From Rubrivivax gelatinosus (GTDB lineage: Bacteria > Pseudomonadota > Gammaproteobacteria > Burkholderiales > Burkholderiaceae_C), in the NCBI RefSeq assembly GCF_016583785.1, contig NZ_NRRU01000058.1:1-34021 (forward strand): a stretch of DNA of 34,021 bases, written 5' to 3'. Every line of letters begins with the position of its first letter. Position 1 is the stretch's first letter. Shown one piece after another: positions 9,488-16,169 of the stretch. The translations under genes and the position numbers were made by a program. A model generated the notes under the pieces. The model searched no databases, was not told the DNA's origin, and worked only from the letters and a program-made list of their open reading frames with translations.

Positions 9488-10282
9488 TCAGCCGCGTGCC
9501 GGCTGCGCCTCGGTGACGCCGCGACGCACGAACCGGCCCTCGTCGCCGTGGTCCCAGCGCTCGATCAGGCAGCTGCCGGGCGCCACCTCGCGCCCCCAGC
9601 GCAGCACGTTGACCGAGTTCGGGATGCCGTCGCGCACCCGGTGCGACACGGCGGTGCCGGCCTGCACCACCCACAGCGGCCGCGCCAGCTGCAGCAGCGG
9701 CACGACGTAGGGCAGGTGGATGTGGCCGCCGAGCACGAGGTCGCAGCCGGCTTCGGCCCAGCGCCGCAGCGCCTGGGCGTGGCCGCGCAGCAGGTTGGGC
9801 AGGTCCTCGTCGCGCGACACCGCCACCGGCTGGTGCACGACGACGATGCGCAGCTGCCCGCGCCGCGCCGCGGCCAGCCGTGCCGCGACGCGTTCGATCT
9901 GCAGCGCCGAGACCTCGCCGTTCTTGTGCCGCCGCGGCCGGGTCGTGTTGACGCACTGCAGCAGGCAGTCGGCGCTGTCGTGCACCGGCTCCAGTTCGGT
10001 GCCGAACGACTCCATGTGCGCCGCATAGGGCCGCAGCCAGCGCGACGCGAGGTCGAAGAGCGCGATGTCGTGGTTGCCGGGAATCGCGACGAAGGGGCTG
10101 CCCAGGCGGTCGACGAAGAGGCGTGCGGCGCGGAACTGCGCCCGCCGCGCGCGCTGCGTGATGTCGCCCGACAGCACCACGAGGTCGGGGCGCAGCGCGT
10201 GCGCGAAGGCGACCAGCGCCTCGACCACCGGCGCGCGCTCGGTGCCGAAATGGGTGTCCGAGACGTGCAGCAGCACGCTCAC
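9488..10282 (-). CDS. Calcineurin-like metallophosphoesterase (CpdA/class III PDE type)
   Basis: A soluble two-metal phosphoesterase of 264 residues. The metal-ligand motifs appear in the expected order: DTH near residue 9, GDITQR near 40, GNHD near 70, a lone His in VVHQP and GGHIHLP in the C-terminal half. This arrangement matches the class III cyclic nucleotide phosphodiesterases such as CpdA, but the substrate could be another phosphoester. The preferred start is GTG 10280-10282, because GCAGGA lies seven bases upstream; a GTG two codons earlier is too close to that site. It converges on the diguanylate cyclase gene. A link between the two in nucleotide signalling is possible but unproven. 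Confidence 0.85.
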   Translation of the reverse strand: MSVLLHVSDTHFGTERAPVVEALVAFAHALRPDLVVLSGDITQRARRAQFRAARLFVDRLGSPFVAIPGNHDIALFDLASRWLRPYAAHMESFGTELEPVHDSADCLLQCVNTTRPRRHKNGEVSALQIERVAARLAAARRGQLRIVVVHQPVAVSRDEDLPNLLRGHAQALRRWAEAGCDLVLGGHIHLPYVVPLLQLARPLWVVQAGTAVSHRVRDGIPNSVNVLRWGREVAPGSCLIERWDHGDEGRFVRRGVTEAQPARG

Positions 10283-10379
10283 GGCCACATCCTGCGGCTG
10301 ATGCGGCTCACTGGAGCACCCTTCGGCCTGACGGCCGGTCCCGCCAAGCGGGAATGAGCCCCGGACAAGTCCTGAGGGC

Positions 10380-11369
10380 TCATGCGGCGGCCGGCGACAG
10401 CAGCAGTACCAGCGGGCGCGGCGCCACCTCGAACACCACCGGCGCGCGCACGCGCACGACCTCGCCGTCGTAGGCGAGCTTGATGCGGGTGCCAGCCGGC
10501 AGCCAGGGGCGCACGACCATGCGCTCGAAGGCGAAGGACTCGACGGTGTCGGCTTCGCCCAGGCGCCCGATGGCGCCGCGCAGCAGCAGCCCGAGCAGGC
10601 GCCAGCTGCCCAGCGGCTTCAGCATCACCGCACCGATTCGGCCGTGTTCGATGGCACGCGCCTGCGGCAGGCCCACCTGCTCGAACTGCAGCCGGTTGTT
10701 GCCGACGAAGAGCGTCTGCGTGCGCACGAGCTGGGTCTTGCCGCCCAGCTCCACCGCCAGCCGCAGGCGCCGGTGTTCGCCCGCCAGCGTCGCCAGCGCG
10801 GCACCGAAGGCGACCAGCCGGCTGCGGCCGAAACGCGACTTCCAGGCTTCGCGGTCCTCGAGCAGGTCGGGGTACAGGCCCAGGCTGGCGTTGACCAGGA
10901 AGACGTGGCCGTTGACCCGCCCCACCTGCACCGCGCGTGGGCTGGCGGCCAGCAGCGCCGCCAGCGCGGCATCGGGGTCGGTCGGGATGCCGTGGGTGCG
11001 CGCGAAGTAATTGAAGGTGCCCTGCGGCACGACGCCGAGCACGCAGCCGGCGTCCCAGGCGGCGTTGGCGACGGCGTTGATCGTGCCGTCGCCGCCGACG
11101 GCGACGATCGCGCCGCCGTCAGCGGCCGCCGCCGATGCCGCGCGTGCCGCGACCTCGGCCAGCGTGCCCTTGGGCGCGAAATCGACCTGGCCGGCGCGGC
11201 CGGCGGCCGCGAGCGCGTCGGCGATGCGTTTTTCGGTTTCGTCGCGGTCGTGGCGCCCGGAGGCCGCATTGACGACGAAGCGCAGGGGCGCCGCCGTCTC
11301 GAAACGGGCGGGTGCTGCACGGGCATCGGCGGCGGCGGGGGCAGCGGGCGGGGACAGGGTGGTCGGCAA
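10380..11369 (-). CDS. Diacylglycerol kinase-family lipid kinase (YegS/LCB5 type)
   Basis: Contains the diacylglycerol kinase catalytic domain: FVVNAASGRHDR near residue 31, the ATP-binding VGGDGTINAVAN (GGDGT at 92-96) and VVPQGTFNYFARTHGIP, followed by a C-terminal beta domain with NNRLQFEQ and AYDGEVVRVRAP. Such enzymes phosphorylate diacylglycerol, sphingoid bases or phosphatidylglycerol at the inner membrane. The Phe in GTFNYFAR replaces the more usual Ala/Asn. The start is uncertain: TTG 11367-11369 gives 329 residues but has no good ribosome site, and an ATG near 11483 would give a longer Arg-rich leader overlapping the divergent gene. The conserved domain starts at about residue 29, so the short form is preferred. 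Confidence 0.85.
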   Translation of the reverse strand: MPTTLSPPAAPAAADARAAPARFETAAPLRFVVNAASGRHDRDETEKRIADALAAAGRAGQVDFAPKGTLAEVAARAASAAAADGGAIVAVGGDGTINAVANAAWDAGCVLGVVPQGTFNYFARTHGIPTDPDAALAALLAASPRAVQVGRVNGHVFLVNASLGLYPDLLEDREAWKSRFGRSRLVAFGAALATLAGEHRRLRLAVELGGKTQLVRTQTLFVGNNRLQFEQVGLPQARAIEHGRIGAVMLKPLGSWRLLGLLLRGAIGRLGEADTVESFAFERMVVRPWLPAGTRIKLAYDGEVVRVRAPVVFEVAPRPLVLLLSPAAA

Positions 11370-11481
11370 GGCGCAATCGAGCTTCAGCGGGCGACGGCCG
11401 CTTCGGCGCGCAGCAAGGCAAGGGCTGTTCCCGCGCACCGGAACGGCGTTTGCCCCGGGCCGCCGTGCCTGCCGCCTGCCC

Positions 11482-11751
11482 ATGCCCGAGCTGATCGACC
11501 TGCTGCAATGGCCGGCGATGCTGCTGACGGTCGTGGCCGCCTGGTTCGTCGGCTCGACACGGGCACGGCGGCGGCGCGCGGGCTTCTGGCTGTTTTCGGC
11601 CGGCAATCTGCTGTGGGTCGCCTGGGGTGTGCACGCCGGCGCCTGGGCGCTGGTGCTGCTGCAGTTCTGCCTCGGGGCGCTGAACCTGCGCGGTCTGCGA
11701 AAGTCCGCCGCCGCCGACGCGGCGGCGGTGCGCGCCGAGACGAAACGCTGA
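11482..11751 (+). CDS. Small three-span membrane protein (89 aa)
   Basis: ATG at 11482, TGA at 11749-11751. The peptide has three hydrophobic stretches (about residues 10-24, 35-50 and 54-70) divided by an Arg-rich cytoplasmic-type loop (TRARRRR), and a polar Ala/Arg tail. The pattern LLQWPAMLLTVVAAWFVGS followed by GFWLFSAGNLLWVAWGV recalls small half-transporter-like membrane proteins (semiSWEET or YgjV size), but I cannot place it. No good ribosome site is visible. It is divergent from the lipid kinase gene and precedes pucC on the same strand by 126 bases; whether the two are related is unclear. Confidence 0.6.
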   Translation: MPELIDLLQWPAMLLTVVAAWFVGSTRARRRRAGFWLFSAGNLLWVAWGVHAGAWALVLLQFCLGALNLRGLRKSAAADAAAVRAETKR

Positions 11752-11877
11752 TCGGCATCATCCGCAGCGGGGTGTTCACCGCGCGACTTTGACAAAAAGC
11801 AGGTCGCTTGCGCTGCGCTCGGGTTAGGTTCCGGCGATTGTCCATGCCGGCAACAGACCGGCGGAGCGCTTCATTCG

Positions 11878-13290
11878 ATGAGCACGATTGGCCGGAAGTT
11901 CATGCAGGTCTGGACGGGCTTCGGCACCCGGTACCTGCCATTTGCCGACGCGGCGACGCCCGAGCTGCCGCTGTCGCGGCTGTTGCGGCTGTCGCTGTTC
12001 CAGATCTCGGTCGGCATGGCGGTAACGCTGCTGGTCGGCACCCTCAACCGCGTGATGATCGTCGAGCTGGGTGTGCCGGCGACCATCGTCGCGGTGATGG
12101 TGGCGCTGCCGCTGCTGTTCGCGCCCTTTCGGGCGCTGATCGGCCACAAGTCCGACAACCACTACTCGGCGCTGGGCTGGCGGCGTGTGCCCTACATCTG
12201 GAAAGGCACGCTGCTGCAGTTCGGCGGCTTCGCGATGATGCCGTTCGCGCTGCTGGTGCTGTCCGGTGGCGGCAACTCGGGGTCGCTGCCGCCGTGGGTG
12301 GGGCAGGCCGGCGCGGCCATCGCCTTCCTGCTCGTCGGCGCCGGCATGCACACGGTGCAGACGGTGGGCCTGGCGCTGGCCACCGACCTGGCCGTGCCCG
12401 AGGCGCGGCCCAAGGTCGTCGGCCTGATGTACGTGATGCTGCTGGTCGGCACCATCGTCAGCGCCTTCATCTTCGGCTGGGTGCTGGCCGACTTCACGCC
12501 GGCCAAGCTGATCCAGGTGATCCAGGGCGCGGCGCTGACGACGATGCTGCTCAACGTCGTCGCGCTGTGGAAGCAGGAGTCGCGCAACCCGCGGCGCGGC
12601 GCGACGCCGGTCGAGTCCGATCCCGGCTTCATGGATTCTTGGCGCCACTTCGTCGACAACGGCGACCAGGTCGTGCGCCGGCTGCTCACCATCGGCCTGG
12701 GCACCGCGGCGTTCACGATGGAAGACGTGCTGCTCGAGCCCTATGGCGGCCAGATCCTCGGCCTGACCGTCGGCGACACGACCAAGCTGACGGCGACGCT
12801 GGCGCTGGGCGGGCTGTTCGGCTTCGGCCTGGCGTCCAAGGTGCTGAGCCGCGGCATGGACCCGTTCCGCATGGCCTGCATCGGCGCGCTCGTCGGCATC
12901 CCGGCCTTTTTCTTCGTCATCATCGCGGCGCCGATGAACTCGCCCTTCGTCTTCGCCACCGGCGTGGCGCTGATCGGTTTCGGCGGCGGGCTGTTCGGCC
13001 ACGGCACGCTGACGGCGACGATGAACCTCGCGCCTTCGAATCAGGCCGGCCTGGCGCTGGGCGCCTGGGGCGCCGTGCAGGCCACCGCCGCCGGGCTGGC
13101 GATGGCCGCGGGCGGCATCCTGCGCGACGTCGTGCAGGCGCTGGTGACCAGCCATCCCTGGACGCACTGGATCTCGATCCCGGCCACCGGCTACGTCTTC
13201 GTCTACATCATCGAGCTGGCGCTGCTGCTGGGCACGGTGGCGGCGATGCTGCCGCTGATCGGCCGCAGCCCGAGGCGCGTGCCGGCCTGA
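11878..13290 (+). CDS. pucC: LH2 assembly protein PucC (bacteriochlorophyll-delivery MFS family)
   Basis: A 470-residue inner-membrane protein with about twelve hydrophobic segments, needed for accumulation of the LH2 antenna. Its sequence is typical of the PucC/LhaA/bch2 family: TRYLPFADAATPELPLSRLLRLSLFQ at the N-terminus (start of this at about residue 18), FRALIGHKSDNHYSALGWRRVPYIWKG in the first loop, and FGHGTLTATMNLA in a late helix (each named here by position and key residues). PucC is thought to help deliver bacteriochlorophyll or assemble LH2. Unlike the usual pucBAC order, it sits on the strand opposite pucBA and converges on it, so it needs its own promoter. The start ATG 11878 has GGAG 12 bases upstream; an ATG at 11902 after GGAAG is an alternative. 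A good terminator follows. Confidence 0.93.
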   Translation: MSTIGRKFMQVWTGFGTRYLPFADAATPELPLSRLLRLSLFQISVGMAVTLLVGTLNRVMIVELGVPATIVAVMVALPLLFAPFRALIGHKSDNHYSALGWRRVPYIWKGTLLQFGGFAMMPFALLVLSGGGNSGSLPPWVGQAGAAIAFLLVGAGMHTVQTVGLALATDLAVPEARPKVVGLMYVMLLVGTIVSAFIFGWVLADFTPAKLIQVIQGAALTTMLLNVVALWKQESRNPRRGATPVESDPGFMDSWRHFVDNGDQVVRRLLTIGLGTAAFTMEDVLLEPYGGQILGLTVGDTTKLTATLALGGLFGFGLASKVLSRGMDPFRMACIGALVGIPAFFFVIIAAPMNSPFVFATGVALIGFGGGLFGHGTLTATMNLAPSNQAGLALGAWGAVQATAAGLAMAAGGILRDVVQALVTSHPWTHWISIPATGYVFVYIIELALLLGTVAAMLPLIGRSPRRVPA

Positions 13291-13315
13291 GCGGCGCGTC
13301 CGCTCGCGACCGACG

Positions 13316-13345
13316 GGCCCCGCCGCGTGCGGGGCCTTCTTATTT
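13316..13345 (+). terminator. Rho-independent terminator of pucC
   Basis: GGCCCCGC, a five-base loop CGCGT, then GCGGGGCC form a perfect 8-bp GC stem, followed directly by TTCTTATTT. It starts 26 bases after the pucC stop codon and is oriented to end the pucC transcript before it enters the convergent pucBA region. Confidence 0.85.
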
Positions 13346-13709
13346 CCACTGACGGTTGTTGCGGCCGGGCGGCAGCAGCGGGTGGGCGCTTGCGGTGCGG
13401 CTTCGCCGCTGCGCCGCGCCAGGCATGTGGGTGCCGCCCGTCCGGGGCACAAGGGCGCCGAGGCGGCAGGCCGTCGTGCCGGGGCGCGTGGCGCCTTAGC
13501 GCCGTGGCGGGCTGGCGCCCGCCCATCGACCACTATCCGATGCCCGCGGCTTTCGGCGGCGGAAACAGAAGCGCCGGCACGAGGCCGGCGCTACCGAGGG
13601 CATGGGTGGGGAGAACGTTCGTCCGTGCAGTCACCCGCGCGAACGTGTCCGGGTCCGGTGGTGGCGCTTTTTCACAGAAGCCAGAGGCACTGCGCCACTC
13701 CTGAAACTA
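13346..13709. other. Gene-free region between pucC and pucBA
   Basis: About 360 bases between the pucC terminator and the hairpin after pucA. I see no ribosome-site-led frame with plausible coding content. It is dominated by GC-rich short inverted repeats: a GGCGGGC/GCCCGCC hairpin near 13505-13525, and the REP-like palindrome at 13568-13594 listed separately. The two convergent operons both end here. Confidence 0.6.
13568..13594 (-). repeat. GTAG-type REP-like palindrome
   Basis: On the minus strand the sequence reads GGTAGCGCCGGC, CTCGT, GCCGGCGCT: a GTAG head followed by a perfect 9-bp stem (13570-13578 with 13584-13592) and a 5-base loop. A GTAG tetranucleotide before a GCCGGC-type stem is the signature of REP elements mobilised by RAYT (TnpA-REP) transposases in Stenotrophomonas and other proteobacteria. 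Only one copy is seen in this window, so membership in a genomic family is inferred. Confidence 0.5.
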
Positions 13710-13743
13710 CATGGGGCCGGGGTCCGCGAACCCCAGCCCCATG
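13710..13743 (-). terminator. Hairpin downstream of pucA
   Basis: A 14-base inverted repeat (13710-13723 and 13730-13743, loop of six) beginning 25 bases after the pucA stop. In RNA made from the minus strand every position pairs, with one G-U wobble; in plus-strand RNA that position would be a C-A mismatch. This suggests the hairpin serves the pucBA transcript, as a terminator or as a 3' stabiliser of this abundant mRNA. No strong T-run follows, so stabilisation is as likely as termination. Confidence 0.65.
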
Positions 13744-13768
13744 CCGGACATACGCTGACAGACGCTCT

Positions 13769-13984
13769 TTACTGCGCCGGAGCTTGCGGAGCCGCGACCG
13801 GGGCCGGGGCGACGGCGGCAGCAGCCGCAGCAGCCTTCTTGCCACCGTTCCAGTAGGCGCCGAACCAGTCGGTCTTGGCCAGCAGGCCACCGTGCAGGAT
13901 CAGGGCCGTAACGGCGACGGCGCCCAGGTAAACGGGAACACCAACGGTCGGCTTAACGACGCGCCAGACTTTGCCTTGGTTCAT
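13769..13984 (-). CDS. pucA: LH2 light-harvesting alpha polypeptide
   Basis: A 71-residue alpha chain of the peripheral antenna LH2. It has a short polar N-terminus, one membrane span (about residues 14-36) with the bacteriochlorophyll-binding His at 31 (ALILHGGLL), and Tyr44-Trp45 in DWFGAYW, the aromatic pair that tunes B850 absorption in 850-nm LH2 complexes. After the usual end of the alpha chain it continues with an Ala/Pro-rich tail of about 21 residues (51-71), a feature I associate with Rubrivivax gelatinosus LH2. A ribosome site AGCAGGAA lies just upstream. It follows pucB by 21 bases in one transcript. Stop is TAA at 13769-13771. Confidence 0.96.
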   Translation of the reverse strand: MNQGKVWRVVKPTVGVPVYLGAVAVTALILHGGLLAKTDWFGAYWNGGKKAAAAAAAVAPAPVAAPQAPAQ

Positions 13985-14005
13985 TTTTTTGTTCCTGCTA
14001 GTGAC

Positions 14006-14161
14006 TTAGTGGAGCCACGGCGTATAGGCATACGCCAGGATGTGAGCCAGGACGGCGATGACACCGAAAATACGGGTGCCATCAACCAGACCCTTTTGGA
14101 GTTCTTCGGCTTCCGCCGTGGTCAGGCCGGACGGCCAAACCTTGTTTGCATCATCTGCCAT
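14006..14161 (-). CDS. pucB: LH2 light-harvesting beta polypeptide
   Basis: A 51-residue beta chain that pairs with PucA to bind bacteriochlorophyll and carotenoid in the LH2 ring. The start is ATG 14159-14161 with an excellent ribosome site, GAAGGAG, seven bases upstream. The sequence has the standard beta pattern: a polar N-terminus with VWPSGLTTAEAEELQKG (residues 8-24), one membrane span, and the pigment-binding His40 in VLAHILAYAYTPWLH at the C-terminus. It is the first gene of pucBA. The upstream region carries a promoter overlapped by two PpsR/CrtJ-type sites, consistent with oxygen repression. Confidence 0.97.
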   Translation of the reverse strand: MADDANKVWPSGLTTAEAEELQKGLVDGTRIFGVIAVLAHILAYAYTPWLH

Positions 14162-14254
14162 TGCGTTTCTCCTTCAGAGACGTGGACCAGTTTCCGTGCT
14201 CGACCCGCACGTGGGTTGGCTTCTGTAGCCCTCGGATTTCTCCCTACCGACATG

Positions 14255-14272
14255 TGTAACGCTACGCTGACA
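14255..14272 (-). promoter_or_regulatory. PpsR/CrtJ-type site over the pucBA -10
   Basis: TGTCAGCGTAGCGTTACA on the minus strand is an exact TGT-N12-ACA palindrome, the consensus for the aerobic photosynthesis-gene regulator PpsR/CrtJ. It covers the proposed -10 of the pucBA promoter and lies about 95-110 bases before pucB. Confidence 0.75.
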
Positions 14273-14287
14273 GGGGGGGTGCGTCAA
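14259..14287 (-). promoter_or_regulatory. Predicted sigma-70-type promoter of pucBA
   Basis: TTGACG (14287-14282) and TAGCGT (14264-14259) are spaced by 17 bases on the pucBA strand. The -35 is strong and the -10 poor, as expected for a regulated promoter. Predicted transcription would begin near 14252, leaving a leader of about 90 bases before pucB. Confidence 0.55.
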
Positions 14288-14299
14288 CATGCCGTGACA
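14282..14299 (-). promoter_or_regulatory. Second, imperfect PpsR/CrtJ-type site over the pucBA -35
   Basis: TGTCACGGCATGTTGACG on the minus strand is TGT-N12-ACG, one base from the TGT-N12-ACA consensus. It covers the -35 element and is 9 bases from the perfect site. Tandem sites about one helical turn apart are typical for cooperative PpsR/CrtJ binding. Confidence 0.5.
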
Positions 14300-14463
14300 C
14301 CCCGGCAACGTGAAATCTCCCCGGGAACTGATCTATGACAAATTGGCGGACAAGTCGGCCGCTCGCGGCTCATCTGTGAGCACTTGCTGTGTTCCTAGGG
14401 AGGCCGGGCGCTTGACGTCCATCCTGCGCCCGCCGCGAGGCTGAGCACGTTGGCGTGCCCGCA

Positions 14464-14478
14464 CCCCTGGAACAGGGG
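14464..14478 (-). other. Small hairpin after the CHAT gene
   Basis: CCCCTG-TTC-CAGGGG, a 6-bp GC stem with a 3-base loop (extended by flanking C/G bases), about 46 bases after the CHAT gene stop. It has no T-run. It may mark the end of the TIR-kinase-CHAT operon transcript. The remaining sequence up to the pucBA promoter shows no gene. Confidence 0.35.
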
Positions 14479-14524
14479 GGTTCTGCGCGTGGGTGTCACA
14501 CCACGGCGTGCCGTCGCCGCGGCC

Positions 14525-16168
14525 TCATTCCATCTGCATCACCAGCACGGGCGAGATCCAGGAGTGGTCGCGCAGAGAATCGTCGACGCTGACGGCCGGC
14601 GCCCCGGCGTCGGCGATGGCCAGCCGCGCCTCGGCTTCCTGCACCGCCTGCTCGTAAGCCTGGCGCCGTGCCCGCATGAAGGCGTATTCGAGGTATCGGT
14701 AGGACGGCGTGCCGGGTTCGAACAGCGCGCGGTAGAACAGGCGCGCGAAATTGCCGGCGCGCTCGTCCGAAACCTTCCACTGGTAGCCCAGCAGTGCCGG
14801 CACCTGCTGCTCGAGCGCACGCAGTACCGCCGGGTCCTTGGCACCGTGGCAGGAACTGAGGAAGAAAAACTGGGTGCGTGCCAGCGCCGTCGCCAGCCGG
14901 TGTACCGGCATCTCGCCGCCGCGGTCGGCCCGCAGCACCAGGCTGGCACCGTGCGGGCGGGCGTTGAAGCCGTGGCCGCAGAAGTGCACCAGATGCCAGC
15001 CCTGGGGCGGCGCCTCCGCGGTCAGGGCCTTGAGCAGGCGCTCGCCGGGCGGCGTCGGATCGGCGTCGCCGAAGTCCAGGCGCCGCACCACGCCGCGTGC
15101 GTGGCGGCGCAGCAGCGTCTCGAGCTCCTGTGCCTCGCCTGCAGCGTGTGGCAGCGCGGCCAGCGACAGCACGCGGTCCTCGCTCAGCGGCAGATTGCCC
15201 GCGGCGGCGTCGGCCTGGATGACGAGCGCGTTGATCGCGCCGTTGCGGCTGTCGGGGTCGCGGAACAGCGGCTCGTTGCCGCGCGGCATCGCGTGGCGGT
15301 ACATCGGCGCGTTCAGGATCCAGCAGTCGGCCAGCCGGCCCTCGGGCGCCGGGTCCTTCAGCGCCTCGAGCATCAGCTCGTGGATCGTGTCGTCGACGGT
15401 CACGCGGATGCGCGTGTGCGCCATGCCGCCGGCCTCGTCGCGCTGCTGGCTGAACTTGCGCCAGCACTCGGTGTTGCCCGGCGCGCCGTTGAACAGCAGG
15501 TCGGCGAGCTTGTTCGACAGCTGCGCGAAGCTGCGCGGGCGGAACTGGTCCTGCGACACGTCCTCGTCCAGGCATTTCGAGTCGTACAGGATCTCCTTGA
15601 AGCGGCCGCTTTCCAGCGCCAGCGTGCCGCCGGTGCGGAAGCTGCGCAGCCGCGCGCCGCCGGTGCGCAGCATCTCCCAGCTGCCGCTGCCGCTTTCGCG
15701 CAGGTGGATGTGCAGGCGCACGCAGGCCGCGCTGAGCCGCGGCTGGGTGCCGAGCAGGCCGCGCACGGCATCGTCGAGCGTCGGCCCCAGGCGCGCGTCG
15801 GCGGCCAGCAGCGCGGTGTTGCGGTGGGCCTCGAGAAAGCCGGCGAGCCGCTCGTCGGGGGTGCTCGAGATGACGACGATGGGCAGCGGCTCCCAGAAGC
15901 GCTTCAGGCTGCGGATGAACTGCATCGTCGGCTCGCGCCCGGACAGGCCGATGCTGGAGGCGGCGTCGGCCGGGGTGCTGGAGCCGATGACGACCAGGCT
16001 GCAGTTCTCCAGGCCCTGCTCGGCGAGCGCGGTGTCGGCGCGTTCGATGTTGCGCATGCCGACGCAGCGCGCCGGCAGCTGCAGCGAGGCGAGCGCGGCG
16101 CGCACGCCGTCCTCCAGCACCTCGCGCATGTCCTCGTCGTGATGCACGATCAACTGCCACAGTGCCAT
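14525..16168 (-). CDS. CHAT-domain (caspase-like) protease with N-terminal pseudo-receiver domain
   Basis: A 547-residue soluble protein. Residues 1-135 look like a response-regulator receiver fold (LIVHHDEDM at strand 1, LVVIGSS at strand 3, PIVVISSTP at strand 4). The phospho-acceptor Asp expected after strand 3 is replaced by Gly/Ser, and the strand-5 Lys is absent, so phosphorylation is unlikely. The C-terminal half is a CHAT domain of the caspase clan: the catalytic His is H399 in HFCGHG and the catalytic Cys is C440 in SSCHGA, both intact. The middle (about 140-320) is unrecognised. CHAT proteases cleave specific protein partners in bacterial conflict and cell-death systems, but no target is visible here. 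The gene begins one base after the kinase-like gene's stop, with GGGAG as ribosome site. Confidence 0.85.
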   Translation of the reverse strand: MALWQLIVHHDEDMREVLEDGVRAALASLQLPARCVGMRNIERADTALAEQGLENCSLVVIGSSTPADAASSIGLSGREPTMQFIRSLKRFWEPLPIVVISSTPDERLAGFLEAHRNTALLAADARLGPTLDDAVRGLLGTQPRLSAACVRLHIHLRESGSGSWEMLRTGGARLRSFRTGGTLALESGRFKEILYDSKCLDEDVSQDQFRPRSFAQLSNKLADLLFNGAPGNTECWRKFSQQRDEAGGMAHTRIRVTVDDTIHELMLEALKDPAPEGRLADCWILNAPMYRHAMPRGNEPLFRDPDSRNGAINALVIQADAAAGNLPLSEDRVLSLAALPHAAGEAQELETLLRRHARGVVRRLDFGDADPTPPGERLLKALTAEAPPQGWHLVHFCGHGFNARPHGASLVLRADRGGEMPVHRLATALARTQFFFLSSCHGAKDPAVLRALEQQVPALLGYQWKVSDERAGNFARLFYRALFEPGTPSYRYLEYAFMRARRQAYEQAVQEAEARLAIADAGAPAVSVDDSLRDHSWISPVLVMQME

Positions 16169-16169
16169 C

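Noticed and set aside
10340..10379. TCCCGC/GCGGGA hairpin downstream of the lipid kinase as a terminator
   Set aside because: Short stem, no T-run, and it sits near the phosphoesterase leader; direction cannot be decided.
11789..11794. TTGACA as -35 of a pucC promoter
   Set aside because: The -35 is perfect, but no acceptable -10 lies 16-18 bases downstream, so I did not call a promoter.
11839..11855. TGT-N11-ACA upstream of pucC as a PpsR site
   Set aside because: The spacer is 11, not the 12 needed for the PpsR/CrtJ consensus, and no promoter elements surround it convincingly.
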